A stretch of DNA of 64,000 nucleotides from Limnoperna fortunei (lineage: Eukaryota; Mollusca; Bivalvia; Mytilida; Modiolidae). The position numbers and the translations under genes were made by a program. Where the stretch lies: assembly GCA_944474755.1 (NCBI GenBank), contig OX104113.1:55200074-55264073 (forward strand). Direction: 5' to 3'. How positions within the stretch are numbered: position 1 is the stretch's first letter; every line of letters begins with the position of its first letter. Below the pieces are notes generated by a model. It did not search any database. It saw only the letters and a list, made by a program, of their open reading frames with translations, and was not told the DNA's origin. Below are positions 10,201 to 22,200 of the stretch, one piece after another.

Positions 10201-13200
10201 GAGTCTCATTTACTGCATAACTCATAACTTACATTACGATTTAAACTAATATTCCATGTTCATCTGCGAGAGACAATTCTCGCGATAGCTGTTTACTGAA
10301 CCGACAAAAGTAGTACATGTACTGACAGTGGCACCAGTGTATAATATTTAACGACTTTATTATGAAGTGATTTAATGATTATTTTGTGCGATAGTGAGGT
10401 CATTGTTTCAGACAGTTTTGCATTCTTATTCTTTACGTGTTTAGTTAAATGAAAATCAACAGAAAAGAGAGTGCTTTGTCGATGTACAGATTTGCACAGC
10501 AGCGCCATCTATAAAAAATTTTAACGTTGGGAGAATGTCGAGCCTCGAAAGGCATGTAGAAGTTTTGTAAATAAAATACAAGTAGTTAAATTAAATATAA
10601 CAATTTCTAACTAATAAAAATATATTGAAAAAGATATTTTGGTGTTTGTGACACAAGAATAATAAATGGATTATTCGACATCGGTGATCAAAAATGCTAC
10701 TTTTTTGTTATCTATGTAAACATTGCTTTAACCATGTTGCTACATTATTCCATAGTAAAAGCTGGCACAATTTGTTTCCGGTCCTTTTGATTTATTTTAT
10801 AATTGGTAATTCATGCTGAACCATTAATTTTGCTCGTTACACAAGTCCAAATTGGTCACCATCCATCATAACAAGCCACGAGGTTGTTTTTTAACTTCGC
10901 AAAAAAAACCAACTAATTTTCCGTGTATGTTGATCACACGATTCAGACGTGATGTTGCATTTTTATGCTTTAAGTATCTAATTAAATGAAAGTCAAAACA
11001 AAATATTTTTATGGAGCGTAGGATGACAGTATTTGGTATATAGATTGCTAATGATTAGTACACGAGTGGCTCGTAGGTTTCAACTGACCATGACCTCAAT
11101 TTCACGGTCCAGTGACTAAGTTAATGTTTTTTTATTAGGTCCCTTTCTCTGTAACCATGCATTGTATATTTTAATATATAACAATTTAATGCTTTTTACG
11201 TAATGCTTGGGGCCTCGGTGGCTGAGTATTCATGGTAGTTCGTCTACTATTGATTATGTGGTCTGTCAACACTGAGATTGCGTTTTCAATTCTCACTCAT
11301 GGTGTACTTAACTTCAATCTTAATTGACAAGGATTGCCAGTTTTCCCGGGTACTCCGGCTTCCTCTCCCAATAAAAACTGGACGCCATGAGATAGCTAAA
11401 AAATTGCTGAAAGTGAAACTCCATCAAACAAACAATCAAACAACAAACATAATGCTTATGATGTAATTTTTTTCGTTACTGATGCGGAATGAAGGAAAGA
11501 CACTTTTCTGTGTCCACACTTGTTCAACTATTTTTGGGTGTCCTGTTTTTATAGGAGGAGGAAGCCAGATTGTATGAGGCTTTTAATGATTGTCAATCAA
11601 GAATGAAGTTGAGCAAACTCTGGCAGCAGTAAGATTCAAACAAGTGCTGACAGGCATTCGATCAATAGTAGATGAATACTACCTTAACCACTCGGCAACT
11701 GGAGCCCTTGAGTATTACAGAAGCAAATTATTTTAGATTTGAATCTTTTAGAAGCTTATGCCATCACTTACATTTATAGGGAGACATTTACATATATGTA
11801 CATGTATTTGATGCAAGTTATATGCCTACCATATAACAGGTGCGATTTTTATGTCTGAAATGGGCAAACAGCAATTTTGTCTTATTTATTAATATATTTA
11901 TAAAAGTTATTAAAGAAACATCTTCAATTGTTTCGTTGCACTGAATGGATTTTGATGCAATTTTGATGGACTTTCCATTGTACACCTAATATTTTATATT
12001 TTTATTGGAATGATATTTAGGATTTCCCATAGCAAACATAGACTTGCCATTCTTTGATTTTCATTTTTAATTTAAAATAGAAAAATTATTCCTGCAGTAA
12101 TGAGCATTAATTATCAATAAACTTTTATTATTTTTTTTCTAAAGTGCATTTATTGTCATATTTAACAGACATTTATACACATGCAGGCTTTCTAGTAATA
12201 ATTTCTGTAACTATTCACTGTCCACAATATTGTATCTGAGAAGAGTTAAGACCGTAACATCCATGCAAATTAAAAAACAAATACCAAATTTATAAACATT
12301 TCTATGCATCTGGGATGCTTTTTAATTATTTTCATGTAAGGCTTGCCAAGCATTTACATTGAACAAAAGTTGAATATTTATCCCTTAAAATGGCCATTTA
12401 TAAACCAAGGTATAAGTTTACTGGTTCATACACAAACACATGACACAGTGTCTCTCTGGCTTATAATTCATGTTCTGAAATAAAATGTTGAATTATAGGT
12501 TATTTTTCCATAAATTGGTTGAAAAACTATTCTGTGCCTCTTTATAGTTCACACTGATGTTTTTATGTGTGCCAGTAATAGCCCCTAATGTAAATATTTG
12601 GGTAAAACCTACTCAATAAAACAATGTATTCGTTTGTCACGAAATTCGGTGAACCCCTCACCGGCCGAACGCTCAGTTTCGAGACCCTCTTATTTAATAT
12701 TACACAATCCAAGAATCATTTTCATCATTCAAAACCAGACAAAGATTTTCCTTAACGCTATTAGCTTTTCTCTTATCATTTCTCAATTCTGATTTGTAAA
12801 TATCCATCAAAATCCTCGTCACTTGCAACATTTTGTTCGCCGGTAGTGCCTAGTGGCCAATGGAGACGAACACCTACTTATACACGATTCTGCAGCCAAA
12901 TTAGAGTAAACTAACCGAGTAAAAGCATGTAGACTATTTAATTTTAAACTGCATAGTGTATTACGGTCCAGTTTAATCATAAATCACGCCTTAATCGGCG
13001 TCTTGCAAACAGCATTTTTTAGTCGCCATTTTGATAACCACATGACCCGATTTTCACATTTCCGGTTCTAAAATTAGCGTAAAGTGATTTCCTATCAATA
13101 TTTACAGCGGTAAATTTTAGAATAACAACGAAAATAAATTATTTTTATTACGATTAACACAGCCGTAACAATTTAAATATGTTTAAAGCAATCTGTGTGC

Positions 13201-16200
13201 TTTATTTTGGCTTCAAAACAGGCCTAACCAAACCACGAGTTTCATGTATCCTTAAGGATACATTCGCCCTGCGCACCGTGTATCTTTAAAGATACATTCG
13301 CCCTGCGCATTGTGTTTCCTAAAGGATACATTCGGTGCGAAAGGGTTAAACAATCATGATTTGATCAACACGCTTACTTAAGTAAACAGCATAAAGTGGC
13401 CATATCTAGTTCTTGTTAGATCTTACGTAAAATACCAAGTGCAGCTTATGTTATGGATTTAGTGGACCAAAAAACTGTGTTGAATAGTTTTTAAACTATG
13501 AAAATTTGAAACAAGGGGAAAAGAGAATAATGATAATTGAAATATTATTGAAAGTTATTAAAATTGTTTTCTTTTTAACAAAGAATAGAAGATATATCTG
13601 TGAGAAAAACAAATCAACTAAAAGTTTTAAAAATAAATTCTCAATTTTTGAATTTTTCAGCAAAATACTGTATTGCTTGTGATTTTTTTTTCTCGTGAAC
13701 CATATTTTCAATTGAACATGCATGTTATTGTTTAGTTTGTGTATATCATTACTGTAATACTATATTCTGTATAAAAAATAAAGTGCACAATACAACTCAA
13801 ATTCATTGTTACTTAGGTGAGAGCAAGATATGCTGAACAATATGACTATGAAGCTATTAGTAATTTGCTTGGTATGGACAAAGGTGATTCAATTAAACTA
13901 GAAGAGGAACAGAAGTCAAATATACTTCCATCCTTGTGAGTACAAGTCTTCAAATTTGCCCTATAATATATATTGAATTTGTTGCGATTTAAAAAAATAT
14001 CTAAATTTTGCCCACTAGTTGGTGAAAAAAATTGGTTTTCTGCCTATTGGTCTTTCGCTTTGCTAATATTACATGCATTTGGATTTGAATATATTGTTAA
14101 AATTTATTTATATTGTAGTTTGAATAATGTTGACTGGCAGTATCAGATATGGAAATGGGGAGTCATCTTTACTGACAATGTAAGTAGAAGAATATAGAAT
14201 CTGAAATTAATAAAAGAGTAGGATGGGAAAATCCTGCAAAATAGGGATACGATTTCACATCTTTAAAATGCTTATTAATATCTTGCAGTTTTCAGTGTTC
14301 AATTCTGTTAAGGTACACTTGGTATACATATAATAAAAGTAACACTATTAATGATCTATGCACTTGTCTTTTCAAAATTATTCTTGCATTAACATTGAAA
14401 ACATGAGAATACTTTTAAGTTTAAGTATTTTTACAGATACTTACAGTTGATATTGACTCACATGACAGCTGACATACAATGAAAGAAAGGCAATAAATTT
14501 AATGGGAAAATTCACATGATATTATTTCTTATGATAATGCGAGATTGGAAACAGGATAATGAGAAAAATAAGAAATGAAATTTTGTCTGTATACCCCCAG
14601 CTCCTCATAGACATAGGGGTTATACTGCTTCAGTCGGGGGCCTCGGTGGCCGAGTGGTCAAGGTAGTTCGTCTACTATTGATCACGTGGTCTGTCAACAC
14701 TGAGATTGCGGGTTCGATTCTCACTGCAGGCAGGGTGTACTCGACTCCAATCTTAATTGACAAGGATTGCCAGTTTTCCTACCGAAGGTCGGGGGTTTTC
14801 TCCGGGTACTCCGGCTTCCTCCCCCAATAAAAACTGGATGCCATGATATAGCTGAAAAATTGCTGAAAGTGGCGTTAAACACCATCAAACAAACAAACAA
14901 GCTTCAGTCGGTGTATGTGTCAATGTGTGTTGTCAGTCTGTAACCATTATTCCTCACATTTTTCTCAGCAACTATAAATTAGTTGTCAATGGCATTGAGC
15001 GATCATGCTGTATTTTCATACTTCTCTGAGTTATAAGGGGAGGGGGGGGGGGGGGTGCGCATGGAGGTTGTTATCATCAGGGAGCAAAAGGTAATACTTG
15101 TTTTTTTATTTTATAAAAATTTTACAATATAAAAACAATATATTTTATATAACAATATTTGTACTTTCATTTTAATATTTATGCTCTATTTATAACTTCA
15201 TAATCTATATATTTATATTTATATGTCGTCATAACTACGATTGTTCATTGTTACGTCATTTTTGCGAGCCTGAAAAAGTACTTAAGCTTGTTAATTTTGT
15301 GTAATAATTGTCCTGAAGACGGCAGGCAACTGCCAAAACTAGTACAAAATAAACATCGACTGTTGCATCCTACGAAGTGTTGTTGTCAATTCCTTAATAG
15401 TTTTATTTTATAATGTAGATCTGTTATATATTAACTCAATGAGTTTGTTGCAATATCTGAATAGGAATTATTGTTTTCAGTTTGCAACTGCAAATTAATT
15501 TTTTTTTCTTTTGCAGTCATTCCTTTATATAGCTTGGTACTTTATTTTCTCAGTCTTTGGAAACAACAACTATTTTTTCTTTGCTGCACATTTGCTGGAT
15601 GTAGCAATAGCAATTCCTGCTCTTAGAACCATTTTGCAATCTGTAACACATAATGGAAAACAGGTTTGTTGATTTATAATTCTTGTCTACTATAATATGT
15701 TCATAGTCAAAGCACCCAGAAAAATAGTGGTACGGTCAGTTTAAAAAGTGGTACGGCCAGTTTACCGTGAAAGTTTAATACAGATGGGGGTTTTCCATGT
15801 GCAATTACTTGTCACTTACCAAATTGCACTTGAGATCGTAACGGTGGCAGTTTTATATTGAAGGTTATTTAAACAAATAGATTTATGTTGAATGTTTGAC
15901 AAATTAGTGAGTATATGTAATGCAATTCTATCATTTTTTATTTCATTTTACAAAAAAAACTGGTAGGGTTTAAGGTGCTACAGTCCGAACTGTACTGGTC
16001 TTACCGCTTGCTATACCTATGATGTTTCCTAGGTCAACTTCAGCATGTTTTATACCAGTATACCTTATTATTCATGTATCTTGATGCTTTTTTAGGAAAA
16101 CAGGTCTGAGTTTTTTAATATATGGGGGTGGGGGATAAATGTATTTCTTTTCTGGTGGCTTTTGCCATGTTATGATTAAAATGAGTATGAATTAAAAGCA

Positions 16201-19200
16201 CTCTTTTTACCCATTTTAGCTCACCTGACCAAAGGACTTAGTTTAACATAGGACCCTATGAGAAAATGTTTTAAAAGGCTTCCTCTCTGAAACCGGTTAA
16301 CCAATGGAAACAAAACTTACTAGCAATATTGTTTGGATGGTCTTCTTCAAAGTTCATGTTCTTTATTCCAATTCGAAAATCAAAATGGCCACCACCGCAG
16401 GACTTGTTTAACATAGGATCCTATGGGAAAAAGTTTTTAAAAGCTTCTTCTCTAACACTGTTTAACCAAGGGAGCAAAACTTACTAGCAATATTGTTTGG
16501 TTTTGTTTTTATCAAAATTGGAAATTCAAAATGGCTGCCACTGCAGGACTTAGTTTAACATAGGACCCAATGGGAAAAAAGTTAATAAAGGCTTCTTCAC
16601 TGAAACCGGTTGTCTGTTATTAAAGGTTATGTCTGTTTATAATTTTGTTAATTTTTGCCTGAATGGCTGCCCATACTCAACAAAGATAATGTTATTTGTG
16701 CCAGTAAAAATCAGGGAAATGACATCTTCATTGCCTGGAAAATCAGGTGAGTGATACAGGCTCTTGAGAGCCTCTTGTTTATTTAAATAAGCAGCCCACC
16801 TTATAATTTTAGAGGCCCCATGTTTCATAACATGCAAGAAATTCATGGTTAGTTGTGTATTGTGCAATATTTAGTTCAATAAGAGGCTCAATTTATAAGT
16901 CATAAACACTCAAAAGGAGGAAAATTTGGATGTTTGTAAGTTTTACTCTTCACATTTGTCAAGGCTGCCTGTAGAGAACAAGCCATCAAAATGGAGATTT
17001 TGTTTAACAGTGTACGGTTACCATTACCCTAATATTTGCAGCTGCTGTACAATTAAAGACTGCCATTATCAAGGGCTACTTTTAATCTTAAATCTCAAGT
17101 TCTTTTAAAAGACTAATTATTTCAGTCATAATATTTGCACATTCAGCTAGTGTAGATCACAAGATTCAGTGCTACAATACAAGTATAGCTTCATTGATGG
17201 TTTGTAGAGTATTTAATCTGATTGCTAGATTATACTAAGGGATTGGGTTGATCAGTTTCTTGTTGACCATTCACATTTCAGTATAACATCTTTACCACAC
17301 TGTTATAATTCCAGGTGATAGGTAAAACTTGATTAATACAGCCTAAGAGTTTGGTTGGATCCATTAAATGCTAACTTATGGATACATCTTGAAGTGTGCA
17401 TGCTTGTTTTGGCTCAACTGTGTTGATTTTCTAATCGATGGGCATTTTTTGTAGTTGTATATTTTAAGTTGTACCTTAAAAATAGGTTAAGTTCTGGTGT
17501 ACACCAATTTATTAGTAAACCTAACTTACTATCCCACATGCATCTCCCACCATCACACCCAGTAGTAATTGTTTCCTGGTTAAAGCCCCAAGATAAGTTT
17601 TATATCACAAATTGGTCTGAGAATTATCTCCCCACACTCCCATCAAAGTATGAAAATGCATTGGATGGCAGAGGATTCTCAGACTAGTCACAAATGGCTT
17701 GTCATTGTAACCTGCATTTTAAAATTGAATTTGTTACATAATTTTGGTCATCATTAACCTGGGGATCAATTACTTCCAAATCTATAATGCCAGCTGTTAA
17801 TTTTACAGTTGTATTACAATTATAGACCTCTGGAAAATTGAATTAAATTCTCATTTTCATTCAGATACTTGCAGAAGCAGTTATTTTATAAGACCAATGT
17901 GACAGTTTGGAAGTTGGGTGATCATGTTCTTCACTGTGTTCTAATTTCAGCTTGTTTTGACAGTGATGTTGACCAGTGTAGTTGTATATATTTATACAGT
18001 AATTGCATTCAACTTCTTTCGAAAGTTCTATATCAAGGAAGATGATGGAAATGTGGATTATAAATGCCATGATATGTTGACTGTAAGTACTTTTAGAATC
18101 CATTAATGCAACACTGACTGTCTGATCAAAATTGCTCATGTATAGGAAATGTTATTTATAGTCTGAAGCAAATTTAATTTATATGATTTCCCATAGAATG
18201 AGCTTTCTGTAGTGTATAAACATACTTTTTATATCGATTTTCAAGATTTATGTAATAAAAAAGGGCCAATTCTTTGTTTTCTTCATCTTAATACATTTTT
18301 GTTCCCTGCTGTGACATGTATTTGGGGGAAATAAAAATCCACGATGTTTATCAATCCAGCCTGTAACCTCTTTCAATTGTACATTTATGTCAGATTTTTA
18401 TGAAATTTAAAAATAAATTGTTTATGTCGGCAATATTGAGAAAAAAGTTTTAAAAAATCAGCACTCATCAATGACTTTTGTGGTGTGTAAATTATATGAA
18501 AATTGTCTTGTAAGTGATCTCCTCAGATAGTTATGAAATTTGAATCAAATGTGTATATATCAATAATATCTTAGACAAGTTTCAGAATCAATACTAATCA
18601 GTCATTTTTGATGTGTAGTAAAAAATTTACCTATAAATATTTCAGGTATTTTCTACGTATTGCTCAATCATTTCCAAATATAGATAGCAGCTGTTAAGAA
18701 AATTGCTTCATCTGTTTTCTTTAAAGCTTTTAAGCTGGACATTTAAATTGCAACTTTTTGTACATGACGTAGGTAAAATTAACATCATTGGATATTGAAC
18801 TCTTCTATATACTGTAATACACTAAACCCTACATCCTATCAGAACCCAAACAGTCTAGAAATAATTTTGCTACCTGGCTTAAAAGAATTTTTCACTTTAC
18901 CTTATAGTGGGGTATAACTTACATCATGTTATCCAGTTGTTATTGGGAAATGTGGGAAGGGCATAAACTTACCATTAGAACAGTAGCATTAATAGTTTAT
19001 TAAAGAAGATGGGCTGCTTTATTTTCAGATGCCATGTTATTAATAATGCACAATGATTGAAAAAGTATAGTACATACACCTAATATGTTAACAAGTCGCT
19101 CAAGATTCTGTTAGGACAAGTAACCTTATGTTAGGACATGAACAGATTCTATTAGGACAAGTAACCTTATGTGAGGACATGAACAGATTATATTAGGACA

Positions 19201-22200
19201 AGTAATCTTATGTTAGGACATGAACAGATTCTGTTAGGACAAGTAACCTTATGTGAGGACATGAACAGATTCTGTTAGGACAAGTAACCTTATGTGAGGA
19301 CATGAACAGATTCTGTTAGGACAAGTAACCTTATGTTAGGACATCAACAGATTCTGTTAGGACAAGGAACCTTATGTTAGGACATGAACAGTTTCTATTA
19401 GGACAAGTGACCTTATGTTAGGACATGAACAGATTATATTAGGACAAGTAATCTTATGTGAGGACATGAACAGATTCTGTTAGGACAAGGAACCTTATGT
19501 TAGGACATGAACAGATTCTATTAGGACAGGTAACCTCATGTTAGGACATGAAAAGATTCTGTAAGGACAGGTAACCTCATGTAAGGACATGAACAGATTC
19601 TGTTAGGATAAGTAACCTCATGTTAGGTCATGAACAGATTCTGTTAGGACAAGTAACCTAGTGTTAAGACATGAATAGATTCTGTTAGGACAAGTAACCT
19701 TATGTTAGGACATGACAGTTTGTTAGGACATGAACAGATTCTGTTAAGACAAGTAACCTTATGTTAGGACATGAACAGATTCTGTTAAGACAAGTAACCT
19801 TATGTTAGGACATAAACAGATTCTATTAGGACAAGTAACCTTATGTTAGGACATAAACAGATTCTGTTAAGACAAGTAACCTCATGTTAGGACATGAACA
19901 GATTCTGTTAGGACAAGTAACCTTATGTTAGGACATGAACAGATTCTGTTAGGACAAGTAACCTCATGTTAGGACATGAACAGATTCTGTTAGGACAAGA
20001 AACCTTATGTTAGGACATGAACAGTTTCTATTAGGACAAGTAACATTATGTTAGGACATGAACAGTTTCTATTAGGACAAGTAACCTTATGTTAGGACAT
20101 GAACAGTTCTGTTAGGACAAGTAACCTCATGTTAGGACTACCGCAGGTCGGGGGTTTTCTCTGGGTACTCCGGCTTCCTCCCCCAATAAAAACTGGATGC
20201 CATGATATAGCTGAAAAATTGCTGAAAGTGGCGCTAAACACAATCAAACAACAAACAACTACAAACATGTTAGGATATGAACAGATTCTGTTAGGAGAAG
20301 TAACCTCATGTTAAGATATGAACAGATTCTGTTAGCACAAGTAACCTCATGTTAGGACATGAACAGATTCTGTTAGGACAAATAATCTCATGTTAGGATA
20401 TGAATAGATTCTGTTAGGACAAATAACCTCATGTTAGGACATGAACAGATTCTGTTAGGACAAGTAACCTCATGTTAGGATATGAACAGATTCTGTTAGG
20501 ACAAATAACCTCATGTTAGGATATGAACAGATTCTGTTAGGACAAATAACCTCATGTTAGGATATGACAGATTCTGTTAGGACAAATAACCTCATGTTAG
20601 GACATGAACAGATTCTGTTAGGACAAGTAACCTCATGTTAGGATATGAACAGATTCTGTTAGGACAAATAACCTCATGTTAGGACATGAACAGATTCTGT
20701 TAGGACAAGTAACCTCATGTTATGATATGAACAGATTCATGTTAGGATATGAACAGATTATGTTAGGACAAATAACCTCATGTTAGGACATGAACAGATT
20801 CTGTTAGGACAAATAACCTCATGTTAGGATATGAACAGATTCTGTTAGGACAAATAACCTCATGTTAGGATATGAATAGATTCTGTTAGGACAAATAACC
20901 TCATGTTAGGACATGAACAGATTCTGTTAGGACAAATAACCTCATGTTAGGATATGAACAGATTCTGTTAGGACAAGTAACCTCATGTTAGGACATGAGC
21001 AGATTCTGTTAGGACAAGTAACCTCATGTTAGGATATGAACAGATTATGTTAGGACAAATAACCTCATGTTAGGACATGAACAGATTCTGTTAAGACAAA
21101 TAACCTCATGTTAGGACATGAACAGATTCTGTTAGGACAAGTAACCTCATGTTAGGACATGAACAGATTCTGTTAGGACAAGTAACTTCATATTAGGACA
21201 TTAACAGATTCTGTTAGGACAAGTAACCTCATGTTGGGACATAAACAGATTCTGTAAGGACAAGTAACCTCATGTTAGGACATAAACAGATTCTGTAAGG
21301 ACAAGTAACCTCATGTTAGGATATGAAAAATTTAGTATAACTTGCCAGGGGAGAATTGCTCACAACACATTTGTTTTCATCCCTGGAACAATATACTAAA
21401 GATTAGCTAATGTAAAAGTTGTACAACCTGCTGTTTCCACCCCTCTCACCTCTTAACCTCCAACACCCCCTAAACTCCATTGAAACTTAGCTAATAAATT
21501 ATCATTTATTATACCCCCTCTTTGCAGAAGAGAGGGTTTACTGGTTTATCCCTTCTTCCGTTCTTTCTGAAAACATAACTTTCATAAACAGTTTTCTCAG
21601 CAACTACTTATTACAACCAGTTAAAAATTTTTATGTGACCTTACCATATGATCCTTTATTGTGAGTACTGATTTCAGTTCTATTGCATATTTACTTCCTG
21701 TTCAACGACTTAGTAAATTTTTTAACATTAGTGATCAATGGGTGAAAATTTTCGTAACAGTTTTCTCAGCAACTACTTATCAAAACCACTTGAAATTTTA
21801 TATGTGACCTTATCATGTGGTCCTATATTGTGAGTACAGATTTCAGGTCTGCCTCATATCTACTTCCCCCAATCTTAATTGACAAGGATTGCCAGTTTTC
21901 CTATCACAGGTTGGGGGTTCTCTCCAGATACTCCAGCTTCCTTCCCCAATAAAAACAAAATTATTTGTATTATTATTTTCAACTTGTATCTGTAATCAGA
22001 TTATGAAGTTGACTATTTAAGAAATAATGGTCATTAAATTAAATATTTTTTTTAATTTTTAAAAAATTTTAATTATTATTATTACTGGTAACATTTATTG
22101 TGCTTGTGCGTAACACAGTTTCCAAAATTTTACATGTGTTTTTTTTTTTTTAAATTTACATAAAGGCCTTTCTTGTGTAAAGTCATATTAGGACATTTTA

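Noticed and set aside
10260..10290. TCTCGCGA-type promoter motif
   Set aside because: Only a loose match (GCGAGAGACAATTCTCGCGA) without other promoter signals.
14638..14730. tRNA gene
   Set aside because: A and B boxes are present, but the sequence continues into the SINE body, lacks a sound cloverleaf and recurs many times with target duplications.
15290..15360. Possible retroelement 3' end (CCTGAAGACGGCAGGCAACT with a short hairpin)
   Set aside because: Resembles 3' signatures of some retroelements, but no coding sequence, boundary or target duplication is seen.
19105..21330. CRISPR-like array
   Set aside because: Units are contiguous 41-bp repeats without unique spacers, in an animal intron.
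19105..21330. Interstitial telomere repeat because of TTAGGAC
   Set aside because: The unit is 41 bp and lacks runs of TTAGGG or TTAGG.
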